From: Ochrobactrum sp. RH2CCR150
GTDB taxonomy: Bacteria; Pseudomonadota; Alphaproteobacteria; Rhizobiales; Rhizobiaceae
DNA: 64,000 nucleotides
NCBI GenBank assembly: GCA_014138095.1
Contig: JACGXE010000012.1
Coordinates: forward strand, 1 to 64,000
Reading direction: 5' to 3'
The position numbers and the translations under genes are program-made. The notes under the pieces were generated by a model, which was not told where the DNA came from, searched no databases, and saw nothing but the letters and a program-made list of their open reading frames with translations. Within the stretch, counting starts at the first letter, position 1. Every line of letters begins with the position of its first letter. Below, piece by piece: positions 1-7,667 of this stretch.

Positions 1-468
1 TACTTTGTGCTGGCTGTGTTCGTGCTTGGGGTCTTCGCCATCTGGCGCATCACCAACTCGCCCTTCGGCATGATCCTGAAATCGGTGCGCGAGAACGAAA
101 GCCGCGCCATATCGCTCGGCTATTCCGTCAATCAGTATAAGCTGGCCGCATTCGTGATGTCGGCAGGCCTTGCGGGCCTTGCAGGTGGCATGAAGGCGCT
201 TGTCTTCCAGTTTGCGACACTCACCGATGTCGGCTGGCAGATGTCGGGCGAGGTCATCCTGATGACCCTGCTTGGCGGCATCGGCACGCTGATCGGACCC
301 ATCGTCGGCGCCGCCTTCGTCGTCGCCCTCCAGAACTATCTCGCAACGTCCGACTTCCCCGTCACAATCGTCACGGGCCTCATCTTCATGGCATGCGTCA
401 TACTCTTCCGTAAAGGCATCGTCGGAGAGTTCTATGCCTCACGTCTAGGAAAGAAACTGTTCGGGTAA
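1..468 (+). CDS. Branched-chain amino acid ABC transporter permease, LivM type (5' end missing)
   Basis: The reading frame is open from the first base, so the gene starts upstream of the window; 155 residues remain. This is the C-terminal part of an inner-membrane LivM-type permease, with several hydrophobic helices. The family's cytoplasmic loop is visible (SPFGMILKSVRENESRA), followed by the helix LGGIGTLIGPIVGAAF. LivM works with LivH, two ATPases and a periplasmic binding protein to import branched-chain amino acids or related amides. The partners are presumably upstream. The next gene starts 63 bp downstream on the same strand, so co-transcription is possible. The substrate cannot be told from this part. 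Confidence 0.92.
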   Translation, partial: YFVLAVFVLGVFAIWRITNSPFGMILKSVRENESRAISLGYSVNQYKLAAFVMSAGLAGLAGGMKALVFQFATLTDVGWQMSGEVILMTLLGGIGTLIGPIVGAAFVVALQNYLATSDFPVTIVTGLIFMACVILFRKGIVGEFYASRLGKKLFG

Positions 469-531
469 TCACCCATCAATGAGCCGCTGTATCGGCTGAT
501 CGCGGCTCCGCATTTTACTGGATATACAATC

Positions 532-2130
532 ATGACCGACACCTACGATTACATCGTGGTTGGCGCGGGCACGGCAGGTTGCGCCCTCGCGAACCGACTG
601 TCCGAGAATCCCGACCGTTCCGTCCTGCTGCTGGAAGCGGGCGGCAAGGACAATTATGCGTGGATCCACATCCCGGTCGGCTATCTCTATTGTATCGGCA
701 ATCCGCGCACCGACTGGTGCTTCACCACGGAAGCCGAACCCGGCCTGAACGGCCGCGCGCTCGGCTATCCGCGCGGCAAGGTGCTTGGCGGCTGCTCGTC
801 GATCAACGGCATGATCTATATGCGCGGTCAGGCCCGCGATTACGATCTCTGGCGGCAGGCCGGTTGCGAAGGCTGGGGCTGGGACGATGTGCTGCCGCTG
901 TTCAAGAAATCGGAAGATTATTATGCGGGCGCGAGCGCCCTGCACGGTACCGGCGGCGAATGGCGCGTCGAGAATGCCCGCCTGCATTGGGATATTCTTG
1001 ATGCTTTCCGCGATGCCGCCGTTGCCGCTGGCATCCCCGCCACCGACGACTTCAATCGCGGCGACAATGAAGGTGTGTCCTATTTCAAGGTCAACCAGAA
1101 GCGCGGGATTCGCTGGAATACTGCCAAGGCCTTTTTGCGCCCGGCGCTGGAACGCCAGAACCTGCGCGTTGAAACCGGCGCGCATGTACGCCGCATCGAG
1201 ATTGCAGAATTGCGCGCCAATGGTGTGACCTTCGACCAGAACGGTACGACCCGCATCGTCAAGGCAAGGCGCGAGGTCATTCTTGCCGCCGGTTCCGTCG
1301 GCTCGCCGCATGTGCTCGAACTGTCGGGCATCGGGCGCGGTGACGTGCTGCAACAGGCAGGCATTCCGGTCACGCTGGAACGCAGCCAAGTTGGCGAGAA
1401 CCTTCAGGATCATTTGCAACTGCGTTGCGCCTATAAGGTAACGGGTATTCCGACCCTCAATGAGAAGGCCAACAAGCTTTTCGGCAAGGCGATGATCGGG
1501 CTGGAATATCTGCTGCGCCAGTCCGGCCCCATGTCGATGGCGCCGAGCCAGCTTGGCGTCTTCACCCGTTCGGACCCGTCCTATGAAACTGCCAATCTGC
1601 AATATCATGTGCAGCCGCTGAGCCTCGAGAAGTTCGGCGAAAACGTTCACCCCTTCCCCGCTTTCACGGCCAGCGTATGCAATCTGCGCCCGGACAGTCG
1701 CGGCTCGATCCACGTCAAATCGCCGGATCACCGCACCCAACCGGCCATCCGGCCGAACTATCTTTCCGCAGAAAGCGACCGCCGTGTTGCAGCCGACTCC
1801 ATCCGCCTCACCCGCCATATCGTTGCGCAGGCGCCCTTGCAGCAATACCGCCCGGAAGAATTCAAACCCGGTCCGAGCTATGAAACGCAGGAACAGCTGG
1901 AAAAAGCCGCAGGCGATATCGGCACGACCATTTTCCACCCGGTCGGCACCTGCCGCATGGGACAGGATGCGGAAGCGGTTGTCGATCCGCGCCTGCGGGT
2001 CAACGGTATTGCGGGTCTCCGCATTGCCGATGCGTCCATCATGCCGACCATCACGTCCGGCAACACCAATTCGCCGACGCTGATGATCGCCGAGAAGGCT
2101 GCACAGATGATTATCGCGGATAATCGGTAA
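532..2130 (+). CDS. GMC-family FAD-dependent oxidoreductase (choline/alcohol dehydrogenase-like)
   Basis: 532 residues, typical for the GMC family. The FAD dinucleotide fold is at residues 11-16 (GAGTAG). GMC signature 1 lies near residue 82 (GKVLGGCSSINGMIYMRG) and signature 2 near 252 (AAGSVGSPHVLELSGIG). The active-site His is in FHPVGTCRMG near 467, and the conserved Asn segment SGNTNSPT is near 509. Such enzymes oxidise primary alcohols or choline to aldehydes with FAD. It lies 63 bp behind a LivM-type permease gene, which suggests that the transporter could bring in its substrate or an amino-acid-like relative. That link is inference. It is not clearly BetA, because no betaine genes are next to it. 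Confidence 0.93.
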   Translation: MTDTYDYIVVGAGTAGCALANRLSENPDRSVLLLEAGGKDNYAWIHIPVGYLYCIGNPRTDWCFTTEAEPGLNGRALGYPRGKVLGGCSSINGMIYMRGQARDYDLWRQAGCEGWGWDDVLPLFKKSEDYYAGASALHGTGGEWRVENARLHWDILDAFRDAAVAAGIPATDDFNRGDNEGVSYFKVNQKRGIRWNTAKAFLRPALERQNLRVETGAHVRRIEIAELRANGVTFDQNGTTRIVKARREVILAAGSVGSPHVLELSGIGRGDVLQQAGIPVTLERSQVGENLQDHLQLRCAYKVTGIPTLNEKANKLFGKAMIGLEYLLRQSGPMSMAPSQLGVFTRSDPSYETANLQYHVQPLSLEKFGENVHPFPAFTASVCNLRPDSRGSIHVKSPDHRTQPAIRPNYLSAESDRRVAADSIRLTRHIVAQAPLQQYRPEEFKPGPSYETQEQLEKAAGDIGTTIFHPVGTCRMGQDAEAVVDPRLRVNGIAGLRIADASIMPTITSGNTNSPTLMIAEKAAQMIIADNR

Positions 2131-2170
2131 GGCAGTGCCTATGCGGGTGGAGAATACTTAAACAAATAAC

Positions 2171-2211
2171 TAGAGCGGCTCCGACGATTCAGCTTTTACG
2201 GAGCCACTCTA
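2171..2211. repeat. Inverted repeat between the oxidoreductase and metQ
   Basis: Two 13-base arms, TAGAGCGGCTCCG (2171-2183) and CGGAGCCACTCTA (2199-2211), match at 12 of 13 positions around a 15-base spacer. It lies 40 bp after the oxidoreductase stop. It could act as a terminator hairpin, although no T-run follows, or be a member of a dispersed palindrome family. The rest of 2131-2433 holds no gene I can support; the metQ promoter and leader must lie there. Confidence 0.55.
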
Positions 2212-2433
2212 GAACCAGATTCCTGAGAGAACAGTGAGCGGAAATGGCAATCCGCTCACGCGTCTGTGAACGCAATTTCAGATTTGCTGCTGCTCAATTT
2301 TCAGAAAAAATTTTCCTTGTTTAATTCCATGCAAACGGGAATTATCGGCATCAGGGAGGGCTGGGGAGAATGATCATCTAATGATCGCAATCCGGGACCG
2401 GCTTTCCAAAATGTTCAGCTAAGGAAAACAAAA

Positions 2434-3270
2434 ATGTCGTCAGCCCTTTCCCGTTACGCTTTGAGCCGTCGCGCCGGTCTGAAAGCCCTTCTCTTCACCG
2501 CTGCAGCGCTGACCGTTGGCTTTGCCTCGGCCCCGAGCCATGCAGAAGACAAGACCATCAAGGTCGGCATCATGGGCGGCGAAGACGAAGACGTCTGGAA
2601 AGTCGTTGCCGAAGAAGGCAAAAAGCACGGCCTCAACATCGAGCGCGTGACCTTCAACGACTATAACCAGCCGAATGAAGCGCTGGAGCGCAAGGAAATC
2701 GACGCCAACGCTTTCCAGCACAAGCCTTATCTCGATGAGCAGATCAAGCAACACGGCTACAAGATCAGCGTTGCCGGTTATACGGCTGTCTGGCCGATCG
2801 GCATCTATTCGCGCAAGCACAAGAGCCTCGACGAAGTGAAGGAAGGCGGCGTCATCGGCGTGCCGAACGATCCGTCGAACGAAGGCCGCGCGCTTCGCGT
2901 TCTCGAAGAAAAGGGCCTGATCAAGCTGAAGCCGGATGCAGGCATTCTCGCAACGCCGATCGACATCGTCGAAAACCCGAAGAAGCTTGAAATCAAGGAA
3001 CTCGACGCCGGTGTGGTTGGTCGTTCCATCGACGATCTCGATGCAGCCATCGTCAACAATGACTGGGCTGCCAAGGCAGGTCTGAAGAAGGAAGAAGCCA
3101 TCGGTTGGGAATCGAAGGAAAACAATCCTTACAACAACTTCATCGCGGTCCGCAGCGAAGACGAAAACGCCGAATGGGTGAAGAATCTGGTCGCTTCGTT
3201 CCAGAACGACGCCGTGAAGGCCGAGCTCGACCGCGCCTATAAGGGCACCGGAATTCCGGCCTGGAAATAG
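2434..3270 (+). CDS. metQ: MetQ/NlpA-family substrate-binding protein of a D-methionine ABC transporter
   Basis: 278 residues. An N-terminal export signal ending near SAPSHA is followed by a mature NlpA-family domain (VGIMGGEDEDVWKVVAEEGKK, then FNDYNQPNEALERKEIDANAFQH). It captures methionine in the periplasm for the MetNI importer encoded just downstream. There is no lipobox cysteine, so unlike many MetQ proteins it should be a soluble periplasmic protein. The signal contains SRRAGLK, which weakly resembles a twin-arginine motif. An AAGGA ribosome site stands before the ATG at 2434. A strong terminator follows, separating it from metNI. Confidence 0.93.
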   Translation: MSSALSRYALSRRAGLKALLFTAAALTVGFASAPSHAEDKTIKVGIMGGEDEDVWKVVAEEGKKHGLNIERVTFNDYNQPNEALERKEIDANAFQHKPYLDEQIKQHGYKISVAGYTAVWPIGIYSRKHKSLDEVKEGGVIGVPNDPSNEGRALRVLEEKGLIKLKPDAGILATPIDIVENPKKLEIKELDAGVVGRSIDDLDAAIVNNDWAAKAGLKKEEAIGWESKENNPYNNFIAVRSEDENAEWVKNLVASFQNDAVKAELDRAYKGTGIPAWK

Positions 3271-3289
3271 GCTTTTCATCCGCAAAACA

Positions 3290-3321
3290 CCGCGCCGGAA
3301 AGTGTTTCCGGCGCGGCTTTT
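3290..3321 (+). terminator. Rho-independent terminator after metQ
   Basis: A perfect 10-bp stem (CCGCGCCGGA at 3290-3299 with TCCGGCGCGG at 3307-3316) around a 7-base loop is followed by CTTTTATT. It lies 20 bp after the metQ stop and before metN. It should either end metQ transcription or lower the level reaching metNI. Confidence 0.85.
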
Positions 3322-3419
3322 ATTGACGTATGAAAAAAAATTGCCCAAAAGCATCGGCGTTGAGCATTAGCTCCATGGCTTAGCCAGGCCTCATTATTCC
3401 TGAAGCCTCATCCGATTGC

Positions 3420-3452
3420 AGTTTGCCGCTGTGCGCAGCGGTGCTTCAAACT
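3420..3452 (+). promoter_or_regulatory. Leader hairpin just upstream of metN
   Basis: AGTTTG (3420-3425) pairs with CAAACT (3447-3452), and inside it CCGCTG (3426-3431) pairs with CAGCGG (3436-3441) around a TGCG loop, with one bulge (TGCTT). This 12-bp stem stands 16 bp before the GTG I prefer as metN start. No T-run follows, so it is not a simple terminator. I could not match it to the SAM-II or SAH riboswitches as I know them. A role in translation control of metNI is inference. Confidence 0.5.
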
Positions 3453-3467
3453 ATAGAAGAAACGACC

Positions 3468-4547
3468 GTGACCCCCGTGACCCCCGCGATCATTGAACCG
3501 CCATCCACCGCAACAGCGCCCATCGTCGAGATGAAAGACGTGCGCCGAATGTTCGGGAACACGGCAGCCATCAATGGCGTGTCGCTCTCCGTATCACGCG
3601 GCGAAATCCTTGGTATTATCGGTCGCAGCGGCGCGGGCAAGTCCACGCTGATCCGCTGCGTCAACGGCCTCGAAAAGCCCGACGCAGGCTCGATCCAAAT
3701 CGAAGGTCGCGAAATCAGCGGCCTCGGTGAAACCGAGCTGCGCCCTTTGCGCCGCCGCATCGGCATGGTGTTCCAGCATTTCAATCTGCTCTCGGCCAAG
3801 ACCGTTACGGATAACATCGCCCTGCCGCTCAAGATTGCAGGCAAATCCAGGACCGAGCGTGCACGCCGTGTCGCCGAGCTGCTCGAACTGGTGGGCCTGT
3901 CCGACAAGGCAAACCATTATCCGGCCCAGCTTTCCGGTGGCCAGAAACAGCGTGTCGGCATCGCACGCGCGCTTGCCGCCGAGCCCGCGCTGCTGCTGTC
4001 CGACGAGGCGACATCGGCGCTCGACCCGGAAACCACCCAGTCCATTCTGGCCCTGCTGAAAGACATCAACACCAAGCTTGGCCTGACCATCCTGCTCATC
4101 ACCCATGAGATGGATGTCATCCGCCGCATCGCAGACCGCGTTATCGTGCTTGATCATGGGGCAATTGCCGAAGAAGGCCCCGTCTGGAAGGTCTTCGCCA
4201 ATCCGCAATCGCCGGTCACGCAGAGCATGTTGCAGGTGCTGACACCGGAACTGCCCGCCTCGTGGCGTGCGCGCCTGACGGACAAGGCAGGTGATCGCGC
4301 CATCCTCCGCGTCAAGCTTTCAGGTGAAGCCGCGCGAGGCGCTTTCTTCAACGATGTGGCAACGGCAACCGGCCTCGTGCCGCAGTTGATCCATGGCGGC
4401 ATGGACACGATCCAGGGCGAGCCGGTCGGCACGCTCTTCATCAGCCTACCCGCTGAGGACAAAGTGAAATTCGAAGCCGCCATCTTCTATCTCAACACCC
4501 ATGCAGACGCCACGGAGGTACTCGGCTATGTCTCAGGCAATGCTTGA
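3468..4547 (+). CDS. metN: D-methionine ABC transporter ATP-binding protein
   Basis: 359 residues from the GTG at 3468; a longer TTG start at 3423 would lie inside the leader hairpin and is less likely. Walker A is GRSGAGKST near residue 52, the Q-loop is FQHFNLLSAKT, the ABC signature is LSGGQKQR near 155, Walker B ends LLSDEAT, and the switch His is in LLITHEMD. A C-terminal NIL domain (from about residue 260) is the methionine-sensing regulatory domain of this family. MetN powers MetI-mediated methionine import at the inner membrane. Its last 20 bp overlap metI, indicating translational coupling. MetQ is encoded upstream behind a terminator. Confidence 0.94.
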   Translation: MTPVTPAIIEPPSTATAPIVEMKDVRRMFGNTAAINGVSLSVSRGEILGIIGRSGAGKSTLIRCVNGLEKPDAGSIQIEGREISGLGETELRPLRRRIGMVFQHFNLLSAKTVTDNIALPLKIAGKSRTERARRVAELLELVGLSDKANHYPAQLSGGQKQRVGIARALAAEPALLLSDEATSALDPETTQSILALLKDINTKLGLTILLITHEMDVIRRIADRVIVLDHGAIAEEGPVWKVFANPQSPVTQSMLQVLTPELPASWRARLTDKAGDRAILRVKLSGEAARGAFFNDVATATGLVPQLIHGGMDTIQGEPVGTLFISLPAEDKVKFEAAIFYLNTHADATEVLGYVSGNA

Positions 4548-5193
4548 TCTTCTCTGGCGCTCCTTCTGGGAGACCATCATCATGACCGGCTTTTCGAGCC
4601 TGATTTCGCTCGTGGTCGGTCTGCCGCTCGCCCTCATCATGATCCTGACCGAACGCGGCGGCCTTGCGCAGAACCTGACGGTCAACACCCTTTTGGGCGC
4701 GATCATCAACGGCTTCCGTTCGGTGCCGTTCATCATTCTTCTGGTGGCGCTTATCCCCGTAACCCGCTTCATCGTCGGCACGTCGATCGGCACATGGGCC
4801 TCCATCGTCCCGCTCTCGATTGCGGCCATCCCCTATTATGCGCGCATCGCGGAAGTATCGCTGCGCGAGGTCGATTACGGTCTGGTCGAAGCGGCGCGCT
4901 CGATGGGCGCAAGCCGCTGGACAATCGTGCGCGAAGTGCTGGTGCCGGAAGCCCTGCCCGGCATCATTGCCGGTTTCACCGTGACGATCATCACGCTTGT
5001 GGGCGCTTCGGCCATGGCAGGCGCCATCGGCGCAGGCGGTCTTGGCGATCTCGCCATCCGCTACGGCTATCAGCGCTTTGAAACACAGATCATGATCGCC
5101 GTCGTGATCATCCTGATCATCATGGTCTGCGGCATTCAGTGGATCGGCGACCGTCTGGTCAGCCGCCTCGACAAGCGCAACCTGCGCGCCTGA
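4528..5193 (+). CDS. metI: D-methionine ABC transporter permease
   Basis: 221 residues from the ATG at 4528, which has a GGAGG site about 10 bases upstream; an in-frame ATG at 4501 lacks one. The protein has about five membrane helices and the ABC permease EAA loop (VEAARSMGASRWTIVREVLVPEALPGI, contacting MetN). It forms the transmembrane channel of the MetNIQ methionine importer. The start overlaps metN by 20 bp. No terminator is evident before the convergent VOC gene that begins 10 bp beyond its stop. Confidence 0.95.
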   Translation: MSQAMLDLLWRSFWETIIMTGFSSLISLVVGLPLALIMILTERGGLAQNLTVNTLLGAIINGFRSVPFIILLVALIPVTRFIVGTSIGTWASIVPLSIAAIPYYARIAEVSLREVDYGLVEAARSMGASRWTIVREVLVPEALPGIIAGFTVTIITLVGASAMAGAIGAGGLGDLAIRYGYQRFETQIMIAVVIILIIMVCGIQWIGDRLVSRLDKRNLRA

Positions 5194-5203
5194 TCACGCT
5201 CGC

Positions 5204-5626
5204 TTACCGCTTCCTCTCACGGAAACCCGCTTCCAGCGTGTTTCCGTCGGGATCGAAGACCAGCGCCGCGTAATAGCCCATCTCTTCCGGCCCCTGATAA
5301 GCGGGACTGCCACTGTCGCTGCCACCGGCGCTCAATGCCACGCGGTGAAAGGCTTCCACCGCATCGCGGCTTCCAGCTGTGAACATGAGATGCAGATGTT
5401 CGCCCGGCTTCGCCTCGGCTGCATCCATAGCCACGCCGTCTGCAGGACCTCCAGAACCATGAATCCAGAGGAAAGGCACTGGCGCCCTCTCCCCGCCGCT
5501 GACGAAGAAGCCACTGCCCGAACGCGCAATAACTTCCAGTCCAAGCTCAGGCATACAGCTTTCATAGAATGAAAGGCTGCGGCGAATATCTTTGGCTTTG
5601 AAGCCAATATGATCGAAGAGCGACAT
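5204..5626 (-). CDS. VOC-family (glyoxalase/bleomycin-resistance fold) protein
   Basis: 140 residues from MSLFDHIGF; an upstream in-frame ATG at 5674 would add an unlikely extension. Features of the vicinal oxygen chelate fold are visible: an N-terminal DHIGFKAKDIRRSLSFYE with a metal-site His, a middle strand HLHLMFTA, and a C-terminal FDPDGNTLEAGF with a metal-site Glu. The family includes glyoxalase I, dioxygenases and resistance proteins, so the substrate is unknown. It is convergent with metI, the two stops being 10 bp apart, and it is not obviously part of an operon. Confidence 0.85.
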   Translation of the reverse strand: MSLFDHIGFKAKDIRRSLSFYESCMPELGLEVIARSGSGFFVSGGERAPVPFLWIHGSGGPADGVAMDAAEAKPGEHLHLMFTAGSRDAVEAFHRVALSAGGSDSGSPAYQGPEEMGYYAALVFDPDGNTLEAGFRERKR

Positions 5627-5657
5627 AGATACCAATATATCGCAGGCCAGAATAAAG

Positions 5658-5693
5658 AAAAGCGGCGCGCCCAAATTTGGGCGCGCCGCTTTT
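5658..5693. terminator. Strong hairpin terminator after the TPR lipoprotein gene
   Basis: A perfect palindrome (AAAAGCGGCGCGCCC, then a central AAATTT, then the reverse complement ending CTTTT) lies 23 bp past the stop of the minus-strand TPR gene. It has A and T runs on both sides, so it could work in either direction. Confidence 0.9.
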
Positions 5694-5715
5694 CATTTGG
5701 AAATGTTTTCGCAAA

Positions 5716-6588
5716 TTATCCGCGGGTGCGCGAAAGTCCGTCCTTCGCAGGTTGGTATCGCGGATCGAGCTGCACAGCCTTCGAATAGGAGCTGGCAGCT
5801 TTCGCCTTTTCACCGCGATGCTCGTAAACCAGCGCCTGATTGGCCCAGCTTTCCGCAACGCCCTGATCCAGCGTGATGGCCGTGTTGAAATCGTCGAAGG
5901 CGTTGTCGTAGTCGTTCAGCGCCACATAGGAAAGGCCGCGGCCGTTATAAGGCTCCGGCGCTGTGGAGTTGAGCGAAATCGCCTTGGAGAAATCCTCGAT
6001 GGCCTGCTTGTGCTGGCCCTTGGCCTGATAGATCAGGCCGCGATTGTGATAGGCGCGACCATCAGTGGTCTGCAAGGCGATAGCCTGATTGAAATCGTTC
6101 AGAGCCTGATCGAGACGGCCCGCCTGACGGTAGACATTACCGCGACCGATATAGGCGGCGTCATACTGTCCATTGAGCTGGATGGCCTTGCTGTAGTCCT
6201 GTGCAGCCTTGTTGGTATCGCCCATATAGCGATAGACCAGCGCGCGGTTGGAATAGGCCTGATAGAAATTCGGATTGAGCGCAATTGCCTGATCGAAATC
6301 GCGGATCGCTTCCTTGTAGCGCCCGGCCTTGCCATAGGCAGAGCCGCGAACATTGTAGCCTTCCGGATCACGCGGATTGGACTGGATCACGCTGGTGAGC
6401 GAGCTGATATTCTCGCTCGAACCCTGCGCCCGATCAACAGTGCTCAGCGCAGTCGTGGTCGAGCTTTGGCAGCCAGCCACAGTCAGAGCCAACAGCGTGG
6501 CAGCAATCAAAAAACCGTGACGACCGATTCCAGCCCGGTTTCCACCGAATGTCTCAACTCCCGAAATCCTGGTTTCGGACGATTGCAT
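5716..6588 (-). CDS. Tetratricopeptide-repeat lipoprotein
   Basis: 290 residues from MQSSETRISG; the longer in-frame start at 6738 is less likely because it would put 50 charged residues before the signal peptide. The signal LLALTVAGC is a lipobox, so the mature protein should be lipid-anchored at the envelope. About six TPR units follow, with typical signatures such as AYSNRALVYRYMGDTNKAAQDYSKAI and AYHNRGLIYQAKGQHKQAIEDFSKAI. TPRs bind partner proteins. Close relatives resemble NlpI-type lipoproteins, but no partner is indicated here. It ends 23 bp before a strong terminator. Confidence 0.88.
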   Translation of the reverse strand: MQSSETRISGVETFGGNRAGIGRHGFLIAATLLALTVAGCQSSTTTALSTVDRAQGSSENISSLTSVIQSNPRDPEGYNVRGSAYGKAGRYKEAIRDFDQAIALNPNFYQAYSNRALVYRYMGDTNKAAQDYSKAIQLNGQYDAAYIGRGNVYRQAGRLDQALNDFNQAIALQTTDGRAYHNRGLIYQAKGQHKQAIEDFSKAISLNSTAPEPYNGRGLSYVALNDYDNAFDDFNTAITLDQGVAESWANQALVYEHRGEKAKAASSYSKAVQLDPRYQPAKDGLSRTRG

Positions 6589-7015
6589 CACCTTGAAGCG
6601 TGTTGGCAACGACAGTGTTCCTTTTAGTTCCATCGAAACCGGGCAGTTACGGCCCGTTTCTTCTCCACCCCGCCCCGGCTTTCGTTCAACGCACGGGCGC
6701 TTCACAGCCGAAGAGTCTTGCGGGACCGCCTTGTTCATTTCAGTCCGCGCCAGCCCGGCAAGGGCTCACTGGAACTGTCAGATAAAAACAGCGAAAAGGC
6801 GGCAGCAAAAAACCTGTATCGCCTTCCAATATCCGGCCCGAAAGCTGAATATCCTAATCATTTGTTTTTACACATAACTCGCCCGGCAAAGTCTAGAAAC
6901 TTTTTTAGAGCCAACGCTAAACTTTAATAAAAAGATGAAACCGAGCTGTTTCGGCAACAAAAACTCTGAAATCAGGACATGCAAAAACCGGCGCAACCGA
7001 AGGAAGCACCGGAAA

Positions 7016-7046
7016 GCAAAAAGGCGCCACAAAAGCGGCGCCTGTT
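7016..7046 (-). terminator. Terminator after rpsU
   Basis: AGGCGCC (7022-7028) pairs with GGCGCCT (7037-7043). On the minus strand the hairpin is followed by TTTTTGC. It lies 13 bp beyond the rpsU stop. Between it and the TPR gene (6589-7015) I see no gene, only AT-rich promoter-like sequence. Confidence 0.85.
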
Positions 7047-7056
7047 TTGAGGTCGA

Positions 7057-7284
7057 TCAGCGAGCGCCGCGGGCGCCGCCAACGAGGCCTTCACGCTGTG
7101 CACGCTTGCGAGCGAGCTTACGGGCGCGACGAACGGCTTCTGCCTTTTCGCGAGCGCGCTTTTCAGATGGCTTTTCGTAGTGGCCGCGCATCTTCATTTC
7201 GCGGAAGATACCTTCGCGCTGCATCTTTTTCTTGAGAGCGCGGAGAGCCTGATCAACATTATTATCGCGGACGAGTACCTGCAC
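7057..7284 (-). CDS. rpsU: 30S ribosomal protein S21
   Basis: 75 residues from a GTG start ([20 protein letters not shown]), as expected for alphaproteobacterial S21. The frame is open further upstream but has no S21-like sequence there. The basic C-terminal tail ([20 protein letters not shown]) is typical of rhizobial S21. S21 joins the 30S platform near the anti-Shine-Dalgarno region and helps initiation. It appears monocistronic, with its own terminator. The 383 bp between it and the divergent membrane gene at 7668 should carry both promoters; I see no gene in it. Confidence 0.95.
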   Translation of the reverse strand: MQVLVRDNNVDQALRALKKKMQREGIFREMKMRGHYEKPSEKRAREKAEAVRRARKLARKRAQREGLVGGARGAR

Positions 7285-7667
7285 GTGTATTCCCGTATCG
7301 GTTAGAATTTCGGTTAAGCCTGAGGCCGTTCGGGGGTCTTTTAACGATTTCAGCCGGACTGACCGGCCGAGCAACGCCCTAAGGCTCCCAAGCTTCGCAA
7401 CGGAAACGCTGCAAATTGGTGCTGGCTATTACCAGATCGAGCCCAGGCTGTCCACCTCAACATGCAAATTTGGCCATCTCCCCCTGTGAAATACCGTCTT
7501 TACACCAATTGACTATAGTTCCGGCCAGACAAATGCGTTAATGAGCCGCTCGTTTCCCGCATAATTCGGCCTCAATAGTCGTCCAATGGGGATGCCCCAC
7601 CCCGCTTCCGGCCTTCTACAGAGTTAACCGGCGCGTTTCCTGTTTTTTGATTCCATTTGTTTGTTTC

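Noticed and set aside
469-1938. Long minus-strand open frame of 489 codons
   Set aside because: It lies antisense to the GMC oxidoreductase gene, which has full family motifs. High-GC codon bias makes long shadow frames on the other strand.
2440-3354. Minus-strand open frame of 304 codons across metQ
   Set aside because: It is antisense to metQ and has no recognisable motif.
3360-3467. SAM-II riboswitch before metN
   Set aside because: Only a hairpin is present; the conserved SAM-II core as I know it is not found.
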